Shown here piece by piece: positions 1 through 8,819 of a stretch of 64,000 bases of DNA. Location of the stretch: positions 248,001 through 312,000 of the forward strand of contig DDFJ01000001.1 of the NCBI GenBank assembly GCA_002337125.1, written 5' to 3'. A program made the translations under genes and the position numbers. The stretch's first letter is position 1. Each line of letters begins with the position of its first letter. The stretch is from Chitinophagaceae bacterium UBA1931. GTDB taxonomy: Bacteria; Bacteroidota; Bacteroidia; Chitinophagales; Chitinophagaceae. The notes below the pieces were generated by a model. That model did not search any database, had not been told where the DNA came from, and saw only the letters and a program-made list of their open reading frames with translations.

Positions 1-467
1 CCCGGCATGGAAACAAATACACGACCATTTTTACGGAACAACATACCCGGTGCAGTACCTCTCATATTCATCAATACAGTACAAACATCCGGTACTTCGG
101 CCTGTTTGGCATTGCGTTCAATCATGGGACGATTAAGACGGGCAAAAATATTTTTTACATGCTCCAGCACTTCATTGTTCACAATCATTTTTCCGCCGAA
201 GTACTCGCAAAGCAGTGGTTTGGTAATATCATCTGCAGTTGGTCCAAGACCGCCGGTAATTAAAATAATCTGCGAATCCCTGCTTTCTTCATCCAGTGCC
301 TGCCAGATGTCTTCTCTTGTATCGCCCACCGCAATACGGCGTTTTACCCACACACCAATTTTATTCAGCTCCTGCGCCATCCATGCACTGTTGGTGTCAA
401 TTGTCTGACCAATTAACAGCTCATCTCCAATCGTAATAATCGAAGCATTTATTCTTGAATCGTTCAT
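1..467 (-). CDS. cinA: CinA-family protein, N-terminal part (cut by window edge)
   Basis: The gene starts at the ATG at 467 and runs off the left edge, so about 155 N-terminal residues are visible and the C-terminal part cannot be judged. The visible part is a MoCF/molybdopterin-binding-type domain: an opening IITIGDELLIGQ stretch, then TGGLGPTADD at about residues 72-81, both hallmarks of CinA. Family members are nucleotide-processing enzymes (pyrophosphatase, with nicotinamide-nucleotide amidase activity when the C-terminal domain is present). It is the third gene of a tight minus-strand set: the thioesterase gene ends 7 bp upstream of this start, and a DoxX-like gene lies before that. No frameshift is visible. 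The family call is confident; the exact enzymatic activity is not. Confidence 0.9.
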   Translation of the reverse strand, partial: MNDSRINASIITIGDELLIGQTIDTNSAWMAQELNKIGVWVKRRIAVGDTREDIWQALDEESRDSQIILITGGLGPTADDITKPLLCEYFGGKMIVNNEVLEHVKNIFARLNRPMIERNAKQAEVPDVCTVLMNMRGTAPGMLFRKNGRVFVSMP

Positions 468-474
468 TGTTTAC

Positions 475-894
475 TTAAGCATTTGTTTGAAAAAAAGGCG
501 ATAGTTTCAGGTACAGCATCTCCGGCATTTTTGACCGGGCAAATGTTTTTGCATCGAGAAAATATAAAACAACACGACCGATGGTGATCAGCTTGTCTTC
601 TTCGTTATAAACTTCATGATGAAACTCAATCCTGTGATCGGCCGGTAATTCTCTTAATTCAGTTTTAATGGTAATCAGGTCATCATACCTTGCTGAACGC
701 AGGTACTTGGTATGCATTTCCACAACAGGCATAATAATCCCCATTTCTTCCATTTCCTTATACGTTAAGCCAAGTTCACGAATGGCTTCTGCACGGGCTA
801 CTTCAAAATACTGTGCATAATTTCCATAATAAACCACATTCATCTGGTCGGTTTCGGCATAACGTACTCTTATTTTCGTCTCGCTTGTGAACAT
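475..894 (-). CDS. Acyl-CoA thioesterase, YbgC / 4-hydroxybenzoyl-CoA thioesterase type
   Basis: This 139-residue protein has the size of a single hotdog domain. It opens with the family signature RVRYAETDQMNVVYYGNYAQ, where the Asp of TDQMNVVYY corresponds to the catalytic Asp of YbgC-like thioesterases. The central helix follows as YFEVARAEAIRELGLTYKEM. The family hydrolyses acyl-CoA thioesters in the cytoplasm, usually as a tetramer; the substrate cannot be read from the sequence. The ATG at 894 is the only good start. The gene sits between a DoxX-like gene (32 bp upstream) and cinA (7 bp downstream) on the same strand, so it is probably co-transcribed with them. Confidence 0.88.
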   Translation of the reverse strand: MFTSETKIRVRYAETDQMNVVYYGNYAQYFEVARAEAIRELGLTYKEMEEMGIIMPVVEMHTKYLRSARYDDLITIKTELRELPADHRIEFHHEVYNEEDKLITIGRVVLYFLDAKTFARSKMPEMLYLKLSPFFQTNA

Positions 895-926
895 CTTATC
901 TTTTTGTGAATGGTGAATTGACTTTC

Positions 927-1337
927 TTATTTGTTAATTACTCCATCAACACTTACTCTTCCTGGGCCGCATAAAAGAATGGCAAAAAAGCCGGCAAGGT
1001 AAATGGATGCTAATTCTCCTTTACCGAAAATATCACTGTTATGTGCTGAAAAGAATGCATATCCCATTGTAATGATGAGCGGAATAACGGTAAATCTTGT
1101 AAATAACCCGATCATAACAAAAATGGCACAGAAAAACTCTGCAAACACAACCAATGCAAGCGTTAATGCCTGTCCAATGCCAAAGAGGTTGACAAACGAA
1201 TTCTTCATATCAGCAAAGTGTATGAGTTTACCGTAACCATGATTTACACACATGGTTACACCCAGAACAACACGCAGCAATAAAAAAGAAATGTTAAATG
1301 CGGTAGCTGAGTACTTGATGGATAGCAGTTTCTTCAT
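927..1337 (-). CDS. DoxX family membrane protein
   Basis: This 136-residue protein has four hydrophobic segments (about residues 15-30, 45-65, 70-90 and 105-125), the topology of DoxX-like proteins. The family-typical stretches are LRVVLGVTMCVNHGYGKL near the N-terminus and FAEFFCAIFVMIGLFTR in the middle. DoxX homologues are inner-membrane proteins linked to quinone or thiosulfate oxidation and redox stress, but most are uncharacterised and no substrate can be assigned here. It is the first gene of the minus-strand set DoxX, thioesterase, cinA. It diverges from the TPR gene on the other strand, and the interval before that start holds no other obvious gene. Confidence 0.85.
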   Translation of the reverse strand: MKKLLSIKYSATAFNISFLLLRVVLGVTMCVNHGYGKLIHFADMKNSFVNLFGIGQALTLALVVFAEFFCAIFVMIGLFTRFTVIPLIITMGYAFFSAHNSDIFGKGELASIYLAGFFAILLCGPGRVSVDGVINK

Positions 1338-1496
1338 TTACATTTGATTTTAAAAAGCGAAATTAACGGAACAGAAACTTTTATCCACAAAAAACTGGAA
1401 CGGTGTTTGAACGAAGGAGGAGAAGTATCTTTATCACACAATCAGATTTTAAGGAAACGGTTAAAATATTTACTAAAGATGAACGTTTACCCGCCA

Positions 1497-4400
1497 ATGA
1501 ACAACCGCATTACTTACATTGTTTTCATCCTGTTTACCTGCTTTACCTTGCAGGTTTCAGCACAGTCAACTGCAATTTATAACGATCCTGAAGCTAAGTT
1601 CAAACAGGCACAGGAGTATTTCATGAACGATCAGTTCAGTCTTGCACTTCCTTTACTGCGTGAGTTAAAGCAGCAGGTTGAAGCAACAACAATACTCAAC
1701 CATGCCATACAGGTGCAGGAAATCGATTATTATTTACTGGCATGCAGTTTACAGCAAAACGATGAAAGGGCAGTTGCTCCCAGCCGTGAGTTTATTACTG
1801 TTGTACACAATATGCCACGTACACAGCAGCTGAGTTTTCACCTTGCCAATTATTATTTCCGTAAACAGGAATTTGTAAATGCGCTTGAGTTTTATGAAAA
1901 AGCTGAAATAGCCAGTTTAAACAATGAGCAGATTTCCGAAGCCAAATTCAATATGGCTTACAGTTATTTCCAGTTAAAACGTTTTCAGCAGGCAAAGCCA
2001 TTGTTTAATACCATCAGGCAGCTGCCAATGGACAAGCATTATCTTGATGCCAATTATTATTATGGATTTCTTGCTTACGCTGATAAAGAATATACAGAAG
2101 CATTAAGCTGTTTTGAAAAAGTACAGAATCATCCTGAATACGGAAAGATTGTTCCGTTTTACATGGCAACAATACTTTACTTCCGTGGCGATAAAGAAAA
2201 AGCAATTAAGATTGCAGAAGATGCGGTGAAGAGGCCAAACATGCTGTACGATCTTGAAATGAAGCAGCTGCTTGGTCATGCATATTTTGAAAAGAAAGAT
2301 TACAAACGGGCATTGCCCTTGCTGGAACAATATGTAACAAAATCAGAAAAAGTTACAAAGCAGGATTTATATGAACTGAGTTTTTGTTATTACCAGGCAA
2401 ACCAGTTGCCAAAAGCAATTGATGGGTTTAAACAATTAAGCGGAAGCGAAGATTCGTTAAGCCAGAGTGCAATGTATTTGTTGGGCGATTCTTATCTTAA
2501 AACCAATCAAAAAGAAAATGCACGTAATGCATTTGCATTTTGTTCGGCCAACAGCAGTAACAAACAGCAACGTGAAGTTTCATTATTTAATTATGCTAAA
2601 CTTTCGTACGAACTGGGTTATCAGGGTGTGGCTATCAGCGAGTTTAAACGTTTCCTCAACGAATATCCCTCCAGCACTTACAGCAAAGAAGCAAAGGAAT
2701 TATTGGTTGGATTATTAGCCGGTACAAGCAACTATAAAGATGCAATTACATTAATTGAATCATTGACTGATCCTTCCGAATCAACAAAGAAATTATATCC
2801 CAGAATATTGTATGGCCGTGCTGCCGAAATGATTAATGACGGACAGTTAAGCAAGGCTGATGAATTGCTGGATAAAATTCTGAAAGATCCTTACAATGCA
2901 CCCGTGCTTCCGCTCACCAATTTCTGGAAAGGTGAAATTGCTTACCGTAACGACAGACTTGATGAAGCTATCCGTTACTACGATAAGTTTTTGCAAAGCG
3001 GCAGTGCAGGTATGGGCGAATCAACAGTGAAAGAAGCCAACTACAACATGGGTTATTGTTACCTGCGTAAAGAAAATTTTGTGGTGGCACAAGGCTTCTT
3101 CCAGAAAGTTGTGAGTAGTGTGGCACTTAACTCTGCACCTATTGACCAGGATGCATACATCAGGCTGGCTGACTGTTATTACATGCAACGCAATTACAAG
3201 CAGGCGTTAAGCATGTACCAGAAGGCGCTTGATTACTCTTGGCCCAATGCTGATTATGCCATGTACCAGAAAGCCATGCTTACGGGCATCAACAATGGCA
3301 AGACTAAAATTGATTTGCTTACGAATCTTCAGCGGTTATATCCACGCAGCAATCTTATTCCTGATGCCAACATGGAAATTGCAAAAACATATATGGCCGA
3401 TGAAAAATATCAATCAGCAATTCCTTTCCTGAACAATGTTGTAAATGCTCCGCAGAACACAGGTTTCAAACAAACTGCTTTGTTACAGCTGGGTGTTTGT
3501 TATTACAACATGGATAAGAATGAAGATGCATTGGCTCAATATAAAAAGCTGTTACAGCAATATCCCAACAGCGAAGAAGCTGATCTTGCTATGGACAATA
3601 TCCGTTCAATTTATGTCGAAATGGGTAAGCCGCAGGATTATGAAAACTTTATACGCTCAACAGGAAGAGATGTTTCACAAAGCCAGGCCGATTCTTTAGC
3701 GTATGCAGCTGTTGAAATAAAACTCGAAGCCAATGATTGTACTGGTGCTACTCAGCAAATCAATAATTATCTTAGCCGTTTCCCCAATGGAGCAAAAGCA
3801 ATTGATGCCAATTATTACCGCAGCGAATGTTTTATGCAGCGCAAAGACTGGAAGAGTGCATTGCCGGGTTATGAGTATGTAGCCAAACAGGGCAACAGCA
3901 AGTTTGCTGAAAAAAGTGCATTGGTTGCAGCACGCACTTATTACTTCGAAATGCAGGATTATAAAAATGCACAACCTTATTATGAAATTCTGAAACAGGT
4001 AGCAACAACTGATGAAAACAGGCTGGAATCAATGCGTGGTTTATTGCGTTGTCATTACCAGCTGAAAGAATATAAAGAAGCGGCAGATGTTGCAAGAGAA
4101 TTGCTGATCACCAAAGGAATTGGTAATGATGATAAGGCTTTATCAAATCTTGTTACCGGGCGTAATTATGAAATTAACGGGCAGTTTGATCTTGCAATCC
4201 AGGCATACCGTGCAGTTGCGGCAATTAACAATGCAGAGTGGGCAGCTGAAGCAAGGTATGAAATTGCTAAATGCCAGTTTGATCTGAACAGTATGCCCAA
4301 TGCTGAAAAAGCTGCGTTTGAGGTGATTAAGAAAAGTGGTTCATACGATTACTGGGTAACGAAATCTTATATTCTGCTTGGCGATATTTATTACAAGCAA

Positions 4401-4538
4401 AAAGATTTCTTTAATGCGAAAGCCACTTACCAAAGTGTATCGGAAAACGCAACCAATCCGCAGTTACGGCAGGAAGCTGCTGATAAACTGAAAGCAGTTA
4501 CTGAAGAAGAAAAGAAAAATTCAAAAATTGACGGATAA
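1497..4538 (+). CDS. Large exported tetratricopeptide-repeat protein
   Basis: I place the start at the ATG at 1497 because a signal peptide begins there (MNNRITYIVFILFTCFTLQVSAQ, cleaved after AQ). The frame is open further upstream to a TTG at 1344, but that extension is not signal-like. The mature protein of about 990 residues is made of TPR-like helix pairs throughout, with repeated A-x2-Y-F/A-x-A-x-P-Y/L-F patterns such as AKFKQAQEYFMNDQFSLALP, ADCYYMQRNYKQALSMYQKA and AKATYQSV near the C-terminus. It should be a periplasmic or outer-membrane-associated scaffold. It directly precedes an outer-membrane barrel gene and an HU-like membrane protein gene with gaps of 49 and 2 bp, so the three probably form one operon. 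No enzymatic motif is visible. Confidence 0.85.
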   Translation: MNNRITYIVFILFTCFTLQVSAQSTAIYNDPEAKFKQAQEYFMNDQFSLALPLLRELKQQVEATTILNHAIQVQEIDYYLLACSLQQNDERAVAPSREFITVVHNMPRTQQLSFHLANYYFRKQEFVNALEFYEKAEIASLNNEQISEAKFNMAYSYFQLKRFQQAKPLFNTIRQLPMDKHYLDANYYYGFLAYADKEYTEALSCFEKVQNHPEYGKIVPFYMATILYFRGDKEKAIKIAEDAVKRPNMLYDLEMKQLLGHAYFEKKDYKRALPLLEQYVTKSEKVTKQDLYELSFCYYQANQLPKAIDGFKQLSGSEDSLSQSAMYLLGDSYLKTNQKENARNAFAFCSANSSNKQQREVSLFNYAKLSYELGYQGVAISEFKRFLNEYPSSTYSKEAKELLVGLLAGTSNYKDAITLIESLTDPSESTKKLYPRILYGRAAEMINDGQLSKADELLDKILKDPYNAPVLPLTNFWKGEIAYRNDRLDEAIRYYDKFLQSGSAGMGESTVKEANYNMGYCYLRKENFVVAQGFFQKVVSSVALNSAPIDQDAYIRLADCYYMQRNYKQALSMYQKALDYSWPNADYAMYQKAMLTGINNGKTKIDLLTNLQRLYPRSNLIPDANMEIAKTYMADEKYQSAIPFLNNVVNAPQNTGFKQTALLQLGVCYYNMDKNEDALAQYKKLLQQYPNSEEADLAMDNIRSIYVEMGKPQDYENFIRSTGRDVSQSQADSLAYAAVEIKLEANDCTGATQQINNYLSRFPNGAKAIDANYYRSECFMQRKDWKSALPGYEYVAKQGNSKFAEKSALVAARTYYFEMQDYKNAQPYYEILKQVATTDENRLESMRGLLRCHYQLKEYKEAADVARELLITKGIGNDDKALSNLVTGRNYEINGQFDLAIQAYRAVAAINNAEWAAEARYEIAKCQFDLNSMPNAEKAAFEVIKKSGSYDYWVTKSYILLGDIYYKQKDFFNAKATYQSVSENATNPQLRQEAADKLKAVTEEEKKNSKIDG

Positions 4539-4587
4539 ATAGGAACTGAAGTTGATGGAAAGTTATAACCCGGAACGAAAATTAAAC

Positions 4588-6213
4588 ATGAACAGAATAA
4601 TTATATTAATCGTTTCTTTCAGTCTTACAGGTTTGTATTCCTTTGCACAGGATACAACAAAGAAACAATCAGTTGAAATTACATCTGCATTTAAACCCGT
4701 TTTAAAAAATGCAGTAAAGCTGAAATTCAATGCCACACCTCCGGCACCGGATAACAGTAATCCTAATCTGAATTATAATATTCCTATACAGAATTTATAT
4801 TTCAACCTGCAGCCGGTATCCATTAAACCGCTTGCATTGCTGATTGATTCAGCAGGTGAAGCACATAACAGTAATTATATTAAAGCTGGTTTTGGCAGTA
4901 ATAGTACACCTTTAATTGATGCAGGTTTTTCGTTTGGTGATGGAAAGAAAACCAATATCACTTTGCTGGCAAACCATCTTTCACAAAAAGGATCACTGCG
5001 TGCACAAAAGTTCAGCAATACCGGTTTATCGGCCAACCTGAACACTGTTGTAAAGAAAATGGAAGTTTATGGCAAGCTTGGCTACCAGCAGCAAACATAT
5101 TACCTGTATGGTCCCGATCCATCAACAGCAAATGCAAAGATTGATTCGCTGAAGAAACCTTATCAAACAGTGAATATAAGAGCAGGGTTAAGAAATGCAA
5201 CAATTTCGCCTTATGGTGTAAGTTATAATCCCGATCTCAACATCAATGTATTCAACGATTCCCGTTCAAGCGAAACAAATGCAGAATTAAATGTACCTGT
5301 TGAAGTAAGGTTTGGCAGCAGCTTTGGTTCTTTGCTTCGGGTTAATGCCGATCTTACAACATTTAAACCTGCTGATAGTGCAAAAGCATACAGCAATAAT
5401 ATTTTCTTCCTTAATGCAGCTGCATTTTTGAAAACATCAAGAGTGTATGTAAAAGCAGGTATTCGTCCAACATGGGATAATTCAAAAGTGCACGTATTGC
5501 CTGATGTGTTGGTGGATATTCATTTACAGGAAAAGAAAGTGATTCTTACTGCAGGATGGTCGGGTTATGTACGTAAGAATACCTATCAATACCTTGTTTC
5601 ACAAAATCCGTGGATCAATCAACCGGGATCGCAATTCAACACAAGAGTTACTGAATTATATGGAGGTTTAAAAGGAACATTGCTTAATTCATTCAACTAC
5701 CGGGCACAAACCGGTTATGTTGAATACCTGAATCTTCCATTGTTCAGCAATCATATCAAACCATCCGTTTTCACTGTTTTACAGGAAGGAAAATTACAGG
5801 GATTGCATACACAGGGCGAACTGGGTTATGTACTGCAGGATAAATTTACCGCCAGTGCCAAGGCTGATATTTACAGCTTTTTTGGTCAGCAGGATTTTTC
5901 TGGCGCATACCATGTTATACCGGTTCAGTTAACAGCTTCACTTCGCTGGCAGCCGGTAAAACGTATTATTGTTTCCAGCGATTTGTTTGCCTGGCAGGGA
6001 CCGTTATACAATACAACTACTGTTACCAACCGACTTTCTTCTGTATTTGATTTAAATGCAGGACTTGAATTTAAAGCGAATAAATACATCAGTATCTGGA
6101 CACAGTTTAATAATGTTTTCAATAATAACTACGAGCGTTGGAAAAATTATGAAACAATTGGATTTAACTTTGTTGCTGGAATAAGACTTACATTTGACCA
6201 AAAGCAACAGTAG
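4588..6213 (+). CDS. Outer-membrane beta-barrel protein, TonB-dependent-receptor-like C-terminal barrel
   Basis: The ATG at 4588 begins a signal peptide (MNRIIILIVSFSLTGLYSFAQ); an in-frame TTG at 4552 would put 12 residues in front of it and is unlikely. The mature protein of about 520 residues alternates polar and aromatic or hydrophobic positions throughout. It ends in strands typical of Bacteroidota barrels, including YISIWTQFNNVFNNNYERW followed by a final strand ending VAGIRLTF. There is no plug domain or TonB box, so it is probably not a full transporter. It lies between a TPR protein and an HU-like protein in an apparent operon, which suggests a structural role in the outer membrane. 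Substrate and function are unknown. Confidence 0.75.
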   Translation: MNRIIILIVSFSLTGLYSFAQDTTKKQSVEITSAFKPVLKNAVKLKFNATPPAPDNSNPNLNYNIPIQNLYFNLQPVSIKPLALLIDSAGEAHNSNYIKAGFGSNSTPLIDAGFSFGDGKKTNITLLANHLSQKGSLRAQKFSNTGLSANLNTVVKKMEVYGKLGYQQQTYYLYGPDPSTANAKIDSLKKPYQTVNIRAGLRNATISPYGVSYNPDLNINVFNDSRSSETNAELNVPVEVRFGSSFGSLLRVNADLTTFKPADSAKAYSNNIFFLNAAAFLKTSRVYVKAGIRPTWDNSKVHVLPDVLVDIHLQEKKVILTAGWSGYVRKNTYQYLVSQNPWINQPGSQFNTRVTELYGGLKGTLLNSFNYRAQTGYVEYLNLPLFSNHIKPSVFTVLQEGKLQGLHTQGELGYVLQDKFTASAKADIYSFFGQQDFSGAYHVIPVQLTASLRWQPVKRIIVSSDLFAWQGPLYNTTTVTNRLSSVFDLNAGLEFKANKYISIWTQFNNVFNNNYERWKNYETIGFNFVAGIRLTFDQKQQ

Positions 6214-6215
6214 GC

Positions 6216-6851
6216 ATGGTTGATCTGATAGCCAGTTATCTTTTATACAACGGACATTTATCGCTTAAGGGAATAGGTACTTTTCAGTTGAAAAGTATAC
6301 CTGCACGGCTTGATTTTCCCAACAGGCTTTTGCATGCTCCACAAACTGAACTGGAGTTCTCTGTTTCATCTTCAGGTGATGAAGGATTTATTGAATGGCT
6401 TCAGGGCAAACTGCAACTTTCAGCTGAAAAAATCAAACAGCAGCTCGATATTTTCCTTCAGCAATTTCATCATCAAATCAACAGCAGCTGCCCGGTTGAA
6501 TGGGAGGGCATTGGCAGTTTTAGTAAAACTGAAAATAATGTGTTGCAGTTTAATCCATCATTTGAAACCTTTACTGGCGACCCGGTTAAAGCAGAACGCA
6601 TTATCCGTAAAGATGCTGAACATGTTGTAAGGGTAGGAGAAGATGAAAAGACCAGCACTGAAATGGAAGAATTGCTTTCAGCAAGGAGAAAAAGAACTAT
6701 CCGTATGTGGTGGGTTGCTGCATTGGTATTATTCTTGCTTGGCATTGCAGCTGTATGGTTTTATGTTTCAACTAATGAAAACTGGAAGACCCAGGGTAAT
6801 GATCAGCCGGTCAAAACTGAACGATCAGAACCTACCTATAAATTACAATAA
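6216..6851 (+). CDS. Prokaryotic HU-like (CCDC81-type) domain protein with one membrane segment
   Basis: This 211-residue protein starts at the ATG at 6216, only 2 bp after the stop of the barrel gene. Residues 1-60 (VDLIASYLLYNGHLSLKGIG) resemble the prokaryotic HU-like domain seen in Bacteroidota proteins that often carry a C-terminal SPOR domain. Residues about 66-145 look like a second copy, with VEWEGIGSF echoing LKGIGTF. One transmembrane segment (MWWVAALVLFLLGIAAVWFY) follows at about 162-182. The tail after it is only about 30 residues, so no SPOR domain is present. The topology suggests a large cytosolic N-terminal part and a short periplasmic tail. The gene probably belongs to the same operon as the TPR and barrel genes. 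Domain naming is by resemblance and moderately confident. Confidence 0.6.
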   Translation: MVDLIASYLLYNGHLSLKGIGTFQLKSIPARLDFPNRLLHAPQTELEFSVSSSGDEGFIEWLQGKLQLSAEKIKQQLDIFLQQFHHQINSSCPVEWEGIGSFSKTENNVLQFNPSFETFTGDPVKAERIIRKDAEHVVRVGEDEKTSTEMEELLSARRKRTIRMWWVAALVLFLLGIAAVWFYVSTNENWKTQGNDQPVKTERSEPTYKLQ

Positions 6852-6880
6852 CAGTTATTGACCAAAACGCAATTTGCTTT

Positions 6881-7777
6881 ATGAACCACCTTGTAAACTA
6901 TTCTTGTTGTCCTGTATGTAAAAGTGAATCGCTGAAGGAGGTACTTTCAGTGAAAGACTTTACTGTAAGTAACGAACTGTTTCAGATTGTTGAATGTAAC
7001 GATTGCAGTTTCAGGTTTACTCAGGGTATTCCTTGCGAAACAGCAATTGGCCGTTATTACAAATCTTCTTCCTACATTTCTCACAGTAATACAAAAACGG
7101 GGTTGGTTAACCGCCTTTATCATGCTGCCCGCTATTTTACCATGGTGGTAAAAGAATCATTGGTTAAAAACGCAACAAAGAAAAGAGTGGGGATGATGCT
7201 TGATATTGGTTCTGGTACCGGAACTTTTGTGCATAAAATGGCTGTTGCAGGCTGGAATGTTGTTGGGCTTGAACCCGATGCAGATGCAAGAGCTTTTGCT
7301 GTAAAGAAGTACAATTGTGATATCTATCCTGCCGAAGATTTATACAGGTTGCCGGAATCGAATTATGATGCCATTACAATGTGGCATGTGCTGGAACATG
7401 TACACAGCCTTGATGAATATCTTGTGCAGCTAAAGAAGTTACTTGCGCCCAAAGGAAAGATCATCATTGCTGTGCCGAATTATACAAGTCTTGATGCAGA
7501 GATTTATAAAGAATACTGGGCAGCATACGATGTGCCACGGCATCTGTATCATTTTTCACCGGCATCAATGCGAAAGCTGATGGAGCGAAATGGTTTAAAA
7601 GTTATTTCCATAAAACCAATGTGGCTTGATAGTTTTTATATCAGCATGCTCAGTGAAAAATATAAAAATGGGAATATCATCAAAGCTGTATGGAATGGTT
7701 TCCGCTCAAACCTGCGTGCATTTTTTAATAAAGAAAAATGCAGCTCGCTTGTTTACATTATTGAAAGTGCCGGTTAG
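6881..7777 (+). CDS. Class I SAM-dependent methyltransferase with N-terminal zinc-ribbon-like segment
   Basis: The 298-residue protein begins with two cysteine pairs, CCPVC at about 9-13 and CNDC at about 40-43, a likely zinc-binding module seen in sugar C-methyltransferases and related enzymes. The Rossmann SAM-binding motif I is LDIGSGTGTF at about 101-110, followed by the acidic residue at the end of strand 2 (VVGLEPDADA) and the post-II region WHVLEHVHSLDEY. These support methyltransferase activity in the cytoplasm; the acceptor is unknown. The zinc-ribbon plus methyltransferase architecture often occurs in cell-surface glycan pathways, but no glycosyltransferases are adjacent here. It starts 29 bp after the HU-like gene and precedes a DUF3788 gene. 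Confidence 0.82.
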   Translation: MNHLVNYSCCPVCKSESLKEVLSVKDFTVSNELFQIVECNDCSFRFTQGIPCETAIGRYYKSSSYISHSNTKTGLVNRLYHAARYFTMVVKESLVKNATKKRVGMMLDIGSGTGTFVHKMAVAGWNVVGLEPDADARAFAVKKYNCDIYPAEDLYRLPESNYDAITMWHVLEHVHSLDEYLVQLKKLLAPKGKIIIAVPNYTSLDAEIYKEYWAAYDVPRHLYHFSPASMRKLMERNGLKVISIKPMWLDSFYISMLSEKYKNGNIIKAVWNGFRSNLRAFFNKEKCSSLVYIIESAG

Positions 7778-7811
7778 GTTAGTTACTTGGTTTTTTATCA
7801 ATTGTCTTTAA

Positions 7812-8234
7812 ATGGCAACTCCTGTACTTACTGAAAAAGACTCTTACCCAACAGATAATGTGTTGGAATCTGCTACGGGAAAAGTATTTCCAGTGCTGCA
7901 AAACTTTTTTTCCAGTATTACTTCTGAAAAGTATTTGCTCGAACCTGAATGGAAATATTATAACGACGGGAAATCCTGGCTCTGCAAAATCTCCTTCAAA
8001 AAGAAAACAGTTTTGTGGCTTTCGGTTTGGGATGGTTATTTTAAAACAGGTTTTTATTTTACCGATAAAACAAAAGCCGGAATTTTTGAGCTGGGTATTG
8101 ATGAAGAAATCAAAGAAAATTTCCGGAATGCAAAGCCTGTTGGGAAATTAATTCCATTGACAATTGAAGTAAGAAAAATGAAACAACTCAAGGATGTGCT
8201 TACAGTAATTGAATACAAAAAGAAAGTAAAATAA
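7812..8234 (+). CDS. DUF3788 family protein
   Basis: This 140-residue protein matches my recollection of the DUF3788 layout: a central EWKYYNDGKSWLCKISFKKKTVLWLSVW segment (quoted here in outline), then GYFKTGFYFTDK and a C-terminal LTIEVRKMKQLKDV. No signal peptide, membrane segment or catalytic triad is evident, so it should be cytosolic. The function of the family is not known; the fold is thought to be YdhG-like alpha/beta. It starts 34 bp after the methyltransferase stop and is probably the last gene of the plus-strand run, since the next gene is convergent. Confidence 0.75.
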   Translation: MATPVLTEKDSYPTDNVLESATGKVFPVLQNFFSSITSEKYLLEPEWKYYNDGKSWLCKISFKKKTVLWLSVWDGYFKTGFYFTDKTKAGIFELGIDEEIKENFRNAKPVGKLIPLTIEVRKMKQLKDVLTVIEYKKKVK

Positions 8235-8273
8235 GCTATTTACTTTTTACTGAAACAAACTGCAATTTGCCGG

Positions 8274-8726
8274 TTACTGCTTTTGGAAATGATACCTGTA
8301 ATTGTAATTTGCGCCCTGCATAAAACCTATCAGTCTTTTACCTGAATTTCGAAAATCAATGTAATCAAAATACCACTCAATAACCTGGTTGTTTCTGAAA
8401 TCGTACAACTTCAATAATAAATCAGTTCCTGAATTTGAATTCCAGTTCCCATCCTGATCGTAATAGCCATTATTAGTATTTCTCATATCCCATCTGCCGC
8501 TCATTCGTATACTGCCATCGGAATATGTTGCTGTTCCATTTTCATAAAAGCTGAAATTACCAGCTTCATAGCCTGTTGTAAATGAGTAGTTACTAAATAA
8601 TCTTCTTTTTTCAGCATCAACAAGCTTCCATGAGCCTGCAATACGATTTTCGGGCAGCCATTTTTTACAAGATGTTGTGGTAAAAGCAAAAAGAAGAAGT
8701 AAGAAGGAGTAGAATTTTATTTGCAT
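8274..8726 (-). CDS. Small lipoprotein, lipocalin-like
   Basis: The 150-residue precursor has a lipoprotein signal peptide ending at the lipobox TTSC (Cys about 20), followed by KKWLPENRIAGSWKLVDAEK. The GSWKL element near the mature N-terminus, followed by alternating strands and repeated aromatic Gly-Thr-Tyr patterns (FYENGTATYSDGS, GRWDMRN), is typical of small lipocalin-like Bacteroidota lipoproteins. It should be anchored in the envelope; ligand and role are unknown. The gene is convergent with the DUF3788 gene. An 8-bp perfect inverted repeat and a TAnnTTTG-like promoter element lie just upstream. Confidence 0.7.
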   Translation of the reverse strand: MQIKFYSFLLLLFAFTTTSCKKWLPENRIAGSWKLVDAEKRRLFSNYSFTTGYEAGNFSFYENGTATYSDGSIRMSGRWDMRNTNNGYYDQDGNWNSNSGTDLLLKLYDFRNNQVIEWYFDYIDFRNSGKRLIGFMQGANYNYRYHFQKQ

Positions 8727-8733
8727 AAGCAGT

Positions 8734-8753
8734 GATGTTTATTGTTAAACATC
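8734..8753 (-). promoter_or_regulatory. Perfect inverted repeat in the leader of the lipocalin-like gene
   Basis: The sequence GATGTTTA-TTGT-TAAACATC is an 8-bp perfect inverted repeat. It lies 7 bp upstream of the lipoprotein ATG and directly downstream of a TGTATTTG box (minus strand, one mismatch to TAnnTTTG). It could be an operator or a leader hairpin. No regulator is identified. Confidence 0.4.
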
Positions 8754-8819
8754 AAATACAATGCCCATGCAACTATTTTATTCGGTAGTGATTTGTTTTA
8801 TAATTTTTTTAACCCTGCG

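Noticed and set aside
7..408. 133-residue open frame on plus
   Set aside because: It is the antisense shadow of the cinA coding sequence on minus; the minus frame carries the CinA motifs.
1344..1496. N-terminal extension of the TPR protein beginning at a TTG
   Set aside because: It would put about 50 charged residues in front of a clear signal peptide; the ATG at 1497 is the natural start.
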